DNA of 64,000 nt from Sequoia sempervirens (GCA_007258455.2 VDFB02018296.1:47788007-47852006), one strand, 5' to 3'; counted from the stretch's first letter, positions 33,597-45,356 are shown. Made by a program: numbers and translations. The notes: generated from the letters alone by a model not told the origin.

Positions 33597-35165
33597 CTAT
33601 AGTGGTGGGATGTTAAGAGGAGGAGCATTTGTTCCTCCCACAACAAGGGATAAGGAGGAAGGCCCCTTGAGGTCCTCTCCACTGAGCTCTTGTGGAACTA
33701 AGGTTAGTGACTTTGCGAAGATCACTGACAAGGCCAAAAATTCACCCATGGAGTTAAACATGCACCCTATAGGAGCGCCATGTCTAACTTGAGTGGGCAG
33801 GGTAGGCTGCGCCTGAGATTCACTACTAGGATCGCCGAATGACTCAGAAGCAGTGATAAACTCAGGGGAAGTCAGGATTGGTTCTGTCACCAAGACAAAA
33901 CAAGTCAACGTGGGACCACCTTATGGAGAAGGCAGGCTACTCTTATGTCCTTCACTACTAGAAGGACCACACTTCACCTTTTGATTCGTCGAAAGAGACA
34001 AACTCCCCACATATGAGGCTAAAGGTGTGGACAAAGAGGAGGAAAGAACCATAGCGAGTACAACCGAAGTATTAATCATATCCATGGGTTTCAGGAAAGG
34101 ATGGATACTCATAACGAAGATCAACAAAGGTGGATGCACCGAAGGAGTGATGAACACCTGTACCCCCTTGGGGTTAGGCGCATTCATACTCGCAACAAAA
34201 GTCAAAATCAGTGTGGGACTAGACTGAAGAGAAGTAGAAGGAAGGGGAGAGGAAGACACTGCAAGAGGCCCTGAATTAGGGGTGATTGTTTCTCCCTCCT
34301 TCCTTTGCGAGGCGGCTTGCTCAGCTAAGAGAGCCTTTTGCTGATTCTTGTGCTCATGCGTAAGGTGGTTTCTATGACTCTTTGAGCTAGAGGCTAGAGG
34401 CTACGAAGGAACTGAAGGCTCTTGCTCAACCATGGGGATGTCCACTTCAACCGTTTTCGATAGAGGAACGAATTCTTGAATTGTAGCAGGAGGAACAGGT
34501 TGAGGAGTGGCGGGGGGAGTCAACTCAAGAGCCTTGACAACAAACCTCTTCCCATTCACTGCTTTGGGGACAGGAGCAGTAGGAGGCCGTGGATTTTATT
34601 CCTTTCGGGAACCTTTCTTTTTGCCATATAAGTAGTACCATGGTCTGGGGTATTCATTAGGGAGATCCGATTATCTTGAACTTGGGCCTGCACCAAGGAG
34701 GAATCATTCGGATAGCCGTTGGGCTGACTCACCCAATACTCCTCCCAAGAAAGGGGAGAGGACGAGGTAGTCCGGGAGAAGGTGACCTTCTCTTTACCTT
34801 TATAGGAAGGAGAGGGAACTGGCATGGACTTCTCCTTTCCTTTATGGGAAGAGAGAGCAGTTGGTAGGCTTCTCCTTCTCCTCTTGGGAAGAGGAGGCAA
34901 CTAATTGTTTTATCATGGGAAGGGTTAGTTTCGGCTGTCCCTAGCCCCCAATTTTATACTTTACATAATTCAAGATGTAAAGTAGGTCCATTCTTAGAGG
35001 AAGCAAACCAATTGAGGAGGGGAAAAAGTGATCCAATGGATATCCACCACGGGACACCAAGGGCTGATATCCAATGTCATGCACTACATGTATGCCACCT
35101 TCATGGGAGAGTTTTAAACACTTGTGAATAACAGAGGCGATTCCATTCAGGGAAGCTAGCTAGGG
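33597..35165 (-). pseudogene. broken internal ORF of the 30.6-35.2 kb LTR element
   Basis: Read leftwards: 35165-34940 encodes LASLNGIASVIHKCLKL then PLDHFFPSSIGLLPLRMD, ending at a stop; 34900-34556 has a basic start (LPKRRRRS) and repeated SHKGKEKS / SYKGKEKV motifs; 34259-33597 is Ser/Pro/Leu-rich in shifting frames. There is no gag knuckle, protease or RT motif. This may be a non-canonical ORF carried by a non-autonomous LTR element. I do not recognise the family. Stops and frameshifts break it throughout. Confidence 0.45.
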
Positions 35166-35277
35166 TGTGCCTAGCTTTAGAGTGAACAAATCTGACTCTG
35201 GGATAATTTCAAAAACCGTGTCAATAGCCCTAGGTTCAACTAGGATGGACAAAGTAGGTGTGTGCAAGAACTTGAGT

Positions 35278-35299
35278 CCACTTTTTGGCCAAAAAGTGG
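35278..35299. repeat. perfect 22-bp palindrome
   Basis: Centre GGCC, arms CCACTTTTT / AAAAAGTGG. It lies near the left edge of the AT-rich DNA that leads to the plus-strand transposase-like gene and might mark an element terminus, but no matching copy was found elsewhere. Confidence 0.6.
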
Positions 35300-35504
35300 G
35301 TGTTTTTACTGATTTTCAGAATTTGACACATTTGACCTTAAAATTTGAAGCACTTAGAGATTAAATCTTTAAAAAAGTCACTAATCATAAAATGTAGTGC
35401 TCAAAGTCTAGTTTCCAAATATGTAATTTATTTCAATACCCAGATTGTACAAATTGACTTTCAATAGGCATTTCTAAAAACCACTATTTAAAAGTCACTT
35501 TTTT

Positions 35505-35770
35505 TTACCATACCATGCACGTGTACGACATCCATATTTTGACTTAAATTATCGTATTTCTATAAATCCTTTTGGGAAAATATTTGCGACTCACTGAAGC
35601 TTGTTCTTGATATTGTTTTGTAATTTTTTATTGAATATTTTTTTTTGTTAAATTTTTATTAGGCAGATTTGTCATTTGGAAAAACCGTCGTGTACGACAT
35701 GCATAAGATGACCTAAACTTATCATTTTTTTATTTAAAAAAAAAAAATTGAAAAAAATTGTCTGAAGTTT
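35505..35770 (+). repeat. diverged tandem duplication of about 175 bp
   Basis: CGTGTACGACAT followed by (C/G)CAT, GAC(C/T)TAAA.TTATC and TGAAG(C/T)TTGTTC occurs twice (from about 35520 and 35690). Non-coding. Confidence 0.65.
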
Positions 35771-36158
35771 GTTCCTGTGCAATCCGTTTGTCAAAATGTT
35801 TTGTTGATCAAAAGTTATTAAAATAGTAAAAAACCATGATATTTAAAGTTTATGGACCAATTTTATTAGAAATTAATTGAAAAATAGAAAAAATAATCCA
35901 ATTGCAAAAAAATTTACATATTTAGAATTTGCATTGTCTCATCTAAAATGGGTTTTAATTTTGTCAAAAAATTATTAAAAAAAAGTCGTCAGCCATATGT
36001 CCAAAGTCAGTATTTTTCTTTGACATTGTTAGGAGCTTCAACTTGCAGGTCAAACCAGGTTGAAGGCCTAGGTTCGGATTTCCAATGCTTTTCCCGAACC
36101 AAAATCCAGGGCAAAAATTTGACCACAAAGCAAATAAAAATTCAAATTTTAAAAAACA

Positions 36159-36262
36159 GGATCCCGTTTATTAATAAATGGGATCCCATTTTATAATCGG
36201 GATCCCGTTCCTTAGTCTATAATATTTGGACCATTGGGAGGGAAACGGGATCCCGTTTCCCT
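36159..36262. repeat. cluster of GGGATCCC-centred palindromes
   Basis: Three structures: a 28-bp near-perfect palindrome with GGATCCC arms around TTTATTAATAAA (36159-36186), CGGGATCCCG at 36198-36207, and a 24-bp palindrome centred on GGGATCCC with AAAC/GTTT arms (36239-36262). A diverged fourth, GAGATCCCGATTATAG, follows near 36297. They lie about 0.5 kb upstream of the transposase-like gene and could be subterminal transposase binding sites; that role is inferred. Confidence 0.75.
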
Positions 36263-36741
36263 TCCAACGGTCCCCACATTCAATATCGAAGAATGAGATC
36301 CCGATTATAGAACGTGATCTTGTTTCTTTTATTTAAATATACTGCAAAACATTACTATGAAGTTTGCAACTTCACATGTATGGCCGAGAGCAGTAAAAGT
36401 AAACTATTTTTCATGAGCTATTGTATTTACAGGTGGTGAACTTGATTTTATGTTGATTTTATCAAACCGGGCATCATCTACACCATTTTTGAAGTGGAAT
36501 TGTGTTATTTTTGTGCTTGTTTGGAGGAACAAAAGGTCTTCAATTTGCAATATGGATTGAATTTTTCAAAGGAGGCATGAAGAAAACAATTTTTAAAGTG
36601 GAATTGTGCTAGTTTTCTACTTGTTTTGAGGAACACAAGAGGGAGAATTTTGTCCTAATAGGTATTCAACTTCCAATTTGGATTGAATATTTTGAAGTAT
36701 TTCACTATTAACATTCATTTGTGCTTGAAAATTTTATAATT

Positions 36742-39700
36742 ATGGGAGATAAAGCTTGTAATAAGAGAAGGAAGACATTGACTCCTCAAGAAGTTGAAGC
36801 AAATAGAGAGGAGAGACAAAGAAAAAGAGAAAGAAGAATGAGAATGAAATCAATGAATGATGGTGGAGCAACCAATTCCACAACTATTGAAGATGAAAAC
36901 ATTGAGGATACCATGGTTGTAGATGAAGCTAATTTGCAATGAGTCAATTTGGAGAAGAATATGATTATACAAACAAGTCCCACTATGTCTTCAAATCCCT
37001 CTTTGAATGCTATGGAGAATGTTTCAATATGCACAAATCCAGGTACGTCTTCAAATCCACATGTTAGTGAAATGGTAAATTTGTATGTAGAAGTTTTACA
37101 AGATGCTGGACTTAATGATGTTGACATTGACGATATTCAGAGAGATGAAAATTTTATAGAATTTGTTGAAAACAAAAAAGAAAAATATTTTGTTACAAAC
37201 GAAAATTAGAATGATCATTTTCTTGAAAATGAAAACAAAACCTATATTTTTGATGAAAATGAAAATGAAAACCGTTTTGTTGATGAAAATGAAGATGAAA
37301 ATGTAAATGAAAATGAATCTATGAAGATGAAAATCTAGAATGTAATGTTGAATTTAATGAAAATACTTTTTTAAAAATTGGAAGTGGTGTTTTCGATAAT
37401 CTTCCTAGTTAAATTTATTGGAGGCAAATAAGAACACATGCGAATATAATATACACCAAATTCTTTTATCGTAAAAAATTTGCATTTCAATGTCAACTAA
37501 TGATGCAATTTATGAGAATGAAAAAAATGAGTCCAAAGTAATGAAAAGGTTAGGATTTTATGTTAAACCAAAAAGAAAAGATCAATCATTAAAACATGTT
37601 AATGTCTACTGTTGCTAGTGCCATTCAATCTATTGGGAAAAATAGTCAATCTAAAGATAAAAACGTAGCAAGAAGAGCTATAACAACTGCTATAGTTAAT
37701 AAAGCAACTTTGAATAAAAGAATGGTAAGCAATATTAGTGAAGTTTTAAAAATACATCATAAAACATTACTAAGAGCAACAAAAATAAGAGAAAGTATAG
37801 AAAATGATCCTATCAATTAATGTTGGAGTTTCAGTGGATGACTACTGAGGTCTGATATAAAATTGAATATTGAAATTAAATCTTTGATCGAAAAATATTG
37901 GCATGATAATACTAGGGTTTCATCTAATGCTAGAGATATTTTAAAATTAAGGGTGGGGTCCAAAGTTCACGATCCTCACCCAAAACACCTATTAGATACA
38001 ACACAAACTGAATTTTATAGAGAATTTTGTAGCAATTCAGTGTTACCTGGTAATATTAAAATAAGTCAAAGGTCTTTTGAAAAATGTAAACCCTATGTAA
38101 AATTAATAAGCAACGAATATCTTGCTGTTGTAAAATACATGTTCAATTTCGTTATTTTTATGATGTTTTTCGATATATACGTTGTACCAACATGATTATA
38201 CAGGATTGTGGTATTGATATGCCACCGAAGCAATAAAAGAGTTTATTTCAGGTTTGTTTTGTGAAAAATCTAATGATAAATTATTTTATTTAAGTTCTTG
38301 TATTTCTGGACAATGCATTAACTGTGGAAATCTTTCATTTTTAAGAATTTGTTTGCATGAAAGTGTTGATCATGATTTTGGACAACAATTAGTAGATGCC
38401 AAAAGATTTAGGAATGTTCACTATTCTTTAAAAGATGGAAAATTAGGAAAGCATTGTGATTTAGTTACAGAAAAAGTTAGTGTGCATGCATTTATGAGTG
38501 AATTTAAGAATAAAATTGTATCAAAATATGTCATGCACTCTGAACATGCTCGATGGCTTGATGGCCAATTTTGCACATGTAGAAACACATTTCCAAATTT
38601 TGGTGCTATACTTTCAGTGGTTGATTTTGTGGAGAATTATACTCTCGCTCCGGAAAAGGAAATTCAATCTCAATATTATAATTCAGTGCACGTAGCTATG
38701 TTTCTCCATATTGTTTATAGACATGTAGATGATAGCACTGAGGATGGTAGAAAAGTTTTGAGGGAGTATCATTTTTATTTGAGTGACAATCGGTTACACT
38801 CGTCAGAGTTTGTTCAATACTGTTTTAGTATATTTTATAGAAATTTAAGAGAAAGAGGAATCCAGATGAAAGAACACCTCATATGGTCAGATAATTGTAC
38901 GAGGCAGTTCAAGAATGCTCGAATGTTCTATTGGTTAAGTAGGGTTCACAAGGAACTTAATGTCCAACATATATGGAGTTTTTTTGAAGCTAGGCATGGT
39001 AAAGGAGAACATGATGGAGCTGGTGCGTGTGTCAAAACAATTCTGGCTAGAGAACTATTAAAATTCGAGGATTCAGTAAAATTTAAAGATTCACGTGAGA
39101 TTGTGGATTGGTGTAATAGAAGATTATCTGCACCTGGTTCAAGTGATTACTCTATAATTCATCGATTCTTTTGGTTGGTGGAAGAAGAGAATATTGTACC
39201 TAGAGTTGATTGTGAGACAATCAATGGATCTACTAAATGACATTCATTTAGGAGTGAGACAACAAGCACATGGACTGTTTGGATAAGGGAGCTTGCATGT
39301 TTTTGCCAGTTTTGTATCTCAGGAGATTGGGAAGCATGTGAAAATACAGAATGGGTTGAACAATGGGAGCAAAGATCGTTGACACATGCAGAAGCACATA
39401 ATCAATATGAAAGAACTATTGAAGAAAATGATCAACTATTTGCATCTGAAGATTATGACCATGTTTCAGACCTTGTACAAGAAGGTAATTTAAATTCAAT
39501 TTATTTCATTTATTTCACTTTATTAAGTTATTTTGTAATACTAAATTATTTATATGGATATGCACAAGTTATTAAATCAAATTTTGTTGGCAGTACATGT
39601 GTATGATGCTATTGCACCTGAGGGGAATGAAGAGAAAATAGAATATTGGTTGGCTCGTTGTGTGGAAACTAAACATAAGTTAATAACACATCGAGAAGAT

Positions 39701-40130
39701 GATGATGGATTTCATTATCCAATAGGTATGGTGATCCCCTTAAGACACCCCCTTAAGCAAATTTTGATAACAAGTTTTAGATCCCCTTAAGCAATTTTTT
39801 AGAGCAAGTCTTTGATCCCCTTAAGAAAATTTTGAGAAATTATTTGATGATGGTTTTTGAACATGTTTTCCAATGGGATCGGTGGTGGTTGTTGGCACTT
39901 GGCTACGAAAATACTTGAGAAGAAAGAATGGTCTACCTGCATTTGAAGACTATGAAACACATAAAAAGATTATACATTATTCACATTTGGTGGTGGCAAC
40001 AAATATAAAACTAGAGCGGTATTGTGGAAGACCTTCAAAAAAAGTGCTATGGTCAATTTCTATGGAAGAGCATGAGGCAATCATAGATGCATTGCAAAAA
40101 AGAGAGGATGCAGATGGTACAATGGAATAA
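36742..40130 (+). pseudogene. DDE-type transposase-like gene, broken
   Basis: Starts with a basic N-terminus (MGDKACNKRRKTLTPQEVEA, then RKRERRMRMK), followed by an acidic Asn/Glu-rich region with stops. At 37596-38195 a helical block precedes HDPHPKHLLDTTQTEFYREF. The main open block, 38254-39240 (328 codons), has CISGQCINCGN, CLHESVDHD, HYSLKDGKLGK, FYLSDNRLHSSEFVQ, IWSDNCTRQFKNA and FEARHGKGEHDGAGACVK. The SDN..QFK and HGKG..DG pair recalls a widespread group of uncharacterised transposase-like proteins; this is from memory and the superfamily is not assigned. C-terminal exons at about 39595-39724 (EEKIEYWLARCVETKH) and 39873-40130 (AFEDYETHKKIIHYS) complete it, with a GT donor near 39486 and AG acceptor near 39593. 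Stops in the 5' half make it non-functional. Confidence 0.6.
39730..39840 (+). repeat. GATCCCCTTAAG repeats in an intron of the transposase-like gene
   Basis: Four CCCCTTAAG motifs, with CAAATTTTGA-like spacers, fill this presumed intron. The same core forms the minisatellite 1.1 kb downstream. Confidence 0.75.
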
Positions 40131-40640
40131 GTAAATACAGGTAAATATAGTTTTAGTTTTATTTTGTCCTTTTAAATACATTAAATACATGTTTTGACAT
40201 TGGTCAAGTGTGTTATTAGTTGAATTTGATTTAAATTGTCCTTTTATACATCCTTAAGGCATAATCACAAAAAGGATCTAGTCCATGCAGATTCAACCTA
40301 GACAACATGGAATACTTGCTAAAAACAGGTAATTATTAATTAAATTATATTTAAATACACGTTTTGATTACATATTGATATTGCTTGGACATTAATAGTT
40401 AAAATTGATTTATTGTCATTTTTTGTATCCTTAAGCCATCATTGCATTGATCTCATACTTTGAAACAAAAAGGAGAGGATGCTTGGATTCAACCTACAAA
40501 CATGCGTGGAATACTTTTAAATGCAGGTACTTGAGTTCTGTACATATAGATAGTTTTATATAAATTAAAATATGTATGTTTTGATGATTTCATTGATATT
40601 GCTTGTACCTTTTTGATAGCAGATGGTGTGAAGACCTACT
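40085..40640 (+). repeat. tandemly duplicated terminal exon-intron unit
   Basis: Three units of 188-197 bp end in CAG followed by GTA at 40140/40141, 40329/40330 and 40526/40527. Each carries a (G)AAAAA(A)GGA/GAGAGGATG-like stretch and ATGGAATA or TGGAATACTT before the donor-like site. The first contains the end of the transposase-like frame; the others have no clear frame. They look like copies of its last exon and the following intron. Confidence 0.6.
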
Positions 40641-40879
40641 ACATTCTAGCCATGAGTTTGAGATGTTCTTGAGATGGCATATCCAAATTTTGTAAACATT
40701 GTTTTGAGATGATATATATGTACATACATACTTACAAAATTAAACATACTCTATGTACTTCTATGTATCAAATCAATATTCTATATATTTTGTTTGTTAA
40801 ATGTGCATGTTTTCCTACTTTGAAACTTTATCGCTAATTGTATAATCACTAAATATCATGCATACATTATTGTTAAATC

Positions 40880-41372
40880 AATTATATCCTTAAGATGTTG
40901 TATTATGACCCCTTAAAACATCCCCTTAAGAAATTCTATTATGACCCCTTAAGACATCCCCTTTAGATGTATTATGACCCCTTAAGACATCCCCTTAAGA
41001 TGTTCTATTATGACCATTTTAGACATCCCCTTAAGACCCCTTAAGACATTCCCTTAAGACGTTCTATTATGACCCCTTTAGACATCCCATTAAGACCCCT
41101 TAAAACATCCCCTTAAGACATTCTATTATGACCCCTTTAGACATCCCCTTAAGACCCCTTAAGACATCCCCTTAATTAAGACAGTCTATTATGACCCCTT
41201 TAGACATCCCCTTAAGACCCCTTAAAACATCCCCTTAAGACATTCTACTATGACCCATTTAGACATCCCCTTAAGACCCCTTAAGTCATCCCCTTAAGAC
41301 GTATTATAACCCCTTAAGGCATCCCCTTAAGACGTTCTATTATGACCCCTTTAGACATCCCCTTAAGATGTC
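40880..41372 (+). repeat. CCCCTTAAG minisatellite
   Basis: About twenty CCCC(T)TTA(A/G) motifs arranged in higher-order units of about 60 bp: ATTCTATTATGACCCC, TTTAGACATCCCC, TTAAGACCCC, TTAAGACATCCCC. The left part has shorter units of about 40 bp. It lies exactly between the 3' ends of two convergent genes. Confidence 0.9.
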
Positions 41373-41929
41373 ATTATTTATTTTGAAAAATTATAAAGTA
41401 GTGTTAGATGCTATTATCTATAGAATTTATTAATGCTTTTATTCTCTAATCTTCTATGGTATTGTTTATTTCTTAAAATTTTATCCTTTCTGGTATATAA
41501 ATAGATTGCTTTTGTTTGTAAATTATGATTTATTCACTAATTATTGATTGACGTGAATTGAATAAGTTCATTGAGTAATTATCGCTATTTATTGAATGTA
41601 CATATCATGTATATCATGTATGAAATCACTAAATTTGCAAAGTATAAATATTAAAATGTCCTATATTAATATCATGTATGAGATCACTAAATTTCACATT
41701 ATCAACTCTATATTAATGTCTTGACGCTATGAACATAAATGCATAAATGTACATGTGTAAATTCAAAATTTCAAACAATAGTGTAAAGTCCATAATTTTA
41801 TGTAACATATTAAGTGCATGAAACCAATATATTAAGCGCATGAAATAAAGTCCAACAGAGTACATGAGAAACAAGAAATATAGTCCATGAAATAAACAAA
41901 TATAACACATAAAATCACATGTTTCTAGG

Positions 41930-42624
41930 TCATGTACTCTCTCTATAATCAAGATACCTCTTCACACCATGCAGACTATGTGGATGACCTAAAACACTCT
42001 GTACAAGAGAAAGATGAAATCAGATGTAAGACAGTGAAAAATGATTTAATGGCAATTTAATTTATAATCCATCATAAAATTAAATTACTGTCATATCTGC
42101 GTCTAGATGCTCTGGTGCACCTAAAGCAACCTCTAAATTCTCTAAATCAATCTACATAAACAAGACAAAGAAATTCAAAATTAGATGTACAACTCTACAA
42201 TTAATTTTTTTTTTAATTCAATTTAATTTATAATTTATCATATCTTAATTGTACCTTATTCTGAGGTTGTGCACCAGGCTCTTCTCCAGGACTTGTCTGT
42301 ATATGCTCAACTACAAGATCATGTGCCTCATGCTATAAAAGAAAAAGAATATGTAAAAATCTCATATTATGTATATATTCAATTAAAAATTTATAATTGA
42401 CTTTAAATATAATAATTAACTTTAAATATAATAAAAAAAATAAATTACCATTTGATCTGGAGCCTGCTCTACATGTCCTCCTGGTGGTGTAACTATGTCT
42501 AGGTCAGGGCTAAAAGTTGCACTAACAAAGTCCTACAAGATCAAAATTAAAGCATGTACAATTGAATTAGGTTAATATATATATATATATATACATATGT
42601 ATATATATATATATATACATATGA

Positions 42625-42655
<31 letters not shown>

Positions 42656-44102
42656 CATATATATATATATAGAGCATAGAGCATATGTATATATATATAT
42701 ACATATGTATATATATATATATTCAAGTTTGCAATATCTTGTGTAGAAAGTTTTGTAAACAACCTGGAAATCGCTGGCCCCTAATGCAGTAGCTCCCAAC
42801 ATCAAATGTTTGCCCGGATGCCCATTCCCATTGTGGTATCAACCTAGACATACATGTACATAGACATTTAACGCTTATAATATTTACAAGTGTACATGCA
42901 TGCATTTCATATATCTAGTGAATTCAAAACTCATAAAATTGTAACTATACTAATGTAAACTTTAAACTAATTTACAATATGAATGTACCTGCCCCTGATA
43001 TATGACGTCCGATAGTGGAGGAGTGCTTGACAATCCCTCAGGAGGAATTGGCGCGGATGCTAATTGACTCACCTAAACCAACATAAATATTTCAAACATA
43101 TATGTAATTCAATTATAAATTTAAAACTCAAGTTAAATTTATGATTTCATATATAATTTTAAAAATTGAAATCAAAATACCCCATAAGGGTTGCCAAGTA
43201 TGACCGGTGTCGATGTATGTACTCGTGGAATAGATGATTGCCCCATCGTTAGTGTCATCTATACACCAAATAATTTGATTGTTAAAATGTATTGCAAACT
43301 TTTCTTTGATATAGACATCCATCAAAATTCTTATAAAATGAATGTACAGCTAGATGCATATTTATACCTGTGTCGCAGTGTCCTCAGGGTGATGGTCTAC
43401 TATAAGAAAGTCTACAAATGAAATGATGTGACTAGATGAACCACCAGAATCTCCTCGTCCACCTGAACTAGGTGTGGCCGGATCAGGTCCATAGCATACT
43501 TGATGACAACTAGTACATATATGGGGGACGGGCCTCAACACTCCTGGAGCGGTACTCAAACTAGCTCCATAAAAAACCCCTCCATCATCATTGTCTCTAT
43601 GCTCGCCACCCGCTATCGTAGAAGCATGCTGATCAAGGTCTCCTACGAGTGTACTAAGGGAACCTAATGTTGAGACCAGAGCTCGATGATGTATAGATGT
43701 AGGAATGGGAGGAACAAGAGCAATAACAAGGGGTTTCACATGCACGGGGCATCGGGGATCAACCCTTGCCCCTAATCTCTGTTGTGGCATGCTGCCACCA
43801 ACACCCTGAAATGATCTAAAATCAAAATAATTGGGATTTTGCCCCAAAACAAACTCTACATACAGTTTTCTCAAAAAATACAATAGGCACTCCCAATTAG
43901 CATGTGGGGGACTATCAAAAACCATATACCATCGTTCCCAAAAGTGTGCACTCATTTGCATATGTATGCACCACCTCATGGATATTCTAGATTTGTTGGG
44001 TGGAATGGATTGTCGAGTAATGAAGTCAAGAAAGTAGGGGGCTTGATGGGCTTTTGTTATTTTAAGGTCTAATATTGGTTTGTAAGTGTGAACCATTTGA
44101 AT
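41930..44102 (-). CDS. eight-exon gene of unknown function
   Basis: Read on the minus strand with exons 44102-43368, 43258-43181, 43072-42989, 42843-42764, 42532-42449, 42332-42255, 42151-42089 and 41998-41930. Every junction is GT-AG, every intron is phase 0, and the last exon ends in TGA. Exon 1 carries the start (ATG 44096) and most of the protein: [38 protein letters not shown], then a Gly/Ser/Pro-rich part. Exons 2-8 encode 21-28 residues each, mostly acidic and Pro-rich (for example [29 protein letters not shown]). Exon 4 is 80 nt, one short of a multiple of three, so it carries a frameshift or sequencing error. Predicted length about 421 residues. No domain recognised. It converges on the plus-strand transposase-like gene, so it may be a second gene of the same transposon. 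A start in a further upstream exon is possible. Confidence 0.6.
42570..42722. repeat. (TATATACATATG)n microsatellite in an intron
   Basis: TA runs interrupted by CATATG steps. It lies in the longest intron (42533-42763) of the eight-exon gene and explains that intron's extra length. Confidence 0.9.
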
Positions 44103-45340
44103 CTATACCTTGCACAAACACAATAAACATGCAAACAATTAGATCAAACACAAGATTAGAAACCAATAATTCCTCAAGAAATCCATTTGAAATTTGCAAA
44201 AGATAAGAAATGAAAATGAAGAACACAAATGAAACAATTAAATCCTATCTAATGCAAGCAAACTCTTGATCTCTTAAGGGAGTTGGTGCAAATAGGTGTG
44301 TGGAGATTTGCCCTTTCCCAACTCCTTGAATGCAAATGTTGATTGAAGATGATTGATCCACTTGATGAAGACTTTGAATGTATGCTCCAAGCTTAAAATC
44401 TGCAAAAAAACCTAGCTATGATTCAATGAGATGGATGAGGATTGCTAAGTATTTTAGCATGGTAACTTTGCTTGAGATGTGGATGCTAAAATGAATGGTG
44501 AAGCATTGTATTTATAGAATGATAAGTTGGAGAGATGTCCAAATTTGATCAATGTGGGACAAAGATTCAACCAATGATATAATGCCACTTGTCAACATGT
44601 GAGAGGATGAAGGTTGAGCAAGTTTTGATCCATGTGCAAGTTTGAAATTTGAATTTGATGAGATGACATGTTTAGGGGGGATGAAAAATGAGTTAAATGC
44701 CAAGTGGGAGACATGTAAGAGACAATGTAAGAGCTTTAAATGCTTTGTTGGATGGACCAGTCCTTTTGGGGGGAGATTTCAAATTTGAGGAATATTCCCA
44801 CTTAGATGCCTTTTTTGAATGAAAATAGGAATTATTAAATCAAATAAATGATTTACTTGTGCAAGTTGCAAAATCTAGAGGATTTCAATGATTAGGATTA
44901 AATTAATGGTTGATTAATTTAAGAGGGATATTTAGGCTGATTTGACAATTTGTGATTTGGAATTTTGGATTTATTTAAGTCAAATAAGAAAGGAATATGA
45001 TAAGGGATTAATTAAATAAGGATTTTGATTTATTTAATTAAAAGTGATGGTGTTAGATTAAATCAAATAAGGTTTTAATTTATTTAATTTAATGGATAGA
45101 CTTTAAAGATTTAATCAAACAAAATGATTATTTAATTAAATAGGGATAATTAGATGAATTGATTTAATTAACAAAGGGAAAGTGACTTAATTAGACAAAA
45201 TTTATTTAATTAAGAGGCGAATATTGATGAATTTGTCGGATAGGGGAATTTGATTAAGCGGTTAAGTAGAGGATGATTTAGGAAGAAAGCGATGTTAGTA
45301 GATCAACCCAGATCATAATGTCAGGCTTTGCGTGTCTACA
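44103..45340 (-). repeat. probable LTR (minus orientation) with TATA box
   Basis: Right edge reads TGTAGACACGC on the minus strand, directly preceded by a polypurine tract. The interior is AT-rich with repeated TTTAATTAAATAAATC-like steps (U3-like). A TATA box (CTATAAATAC, minus strand) lies at about 44508-44517. The left edge was not found; 44103 is where exon 1 of the minus-strand gene begins. Either an LTR landed just upstream of that gene, or the sequence left of the TATA box is the gene's own leader. Confidence 0.5.
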
Positions 45341-45356
45341 TTTTGCCCCTCTTTGA
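45341..45356 (-). other. polypurine tract
   Basis: Minus strand CAAAGAGGGGCAAAA abuts the TG of the LTR at 45340. This is the usual second-strand primer next to a 3' LTR and implies that the element's internal region lay to the right, now interrupted by the gap. Confidence 0.6.

Noticed and set aside
36159..36262. GGATCC-rich sequence as cloning or adaptor contamination
   Set aside because: The arms differ between palindromes and merge into AT-rich genomic sequence; this is not a vector polylinker.
40880..41372. CRISPR-like array
   Set aside because: No unique spacers between constant repeats; units are continuous tandem copies, and the sequence is from a plant.
42547..42905. Tyr/Ile-rich open frames around 42.6 kb
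   Set aside because: Translation of a TA-rich microsatellite inside an intron.
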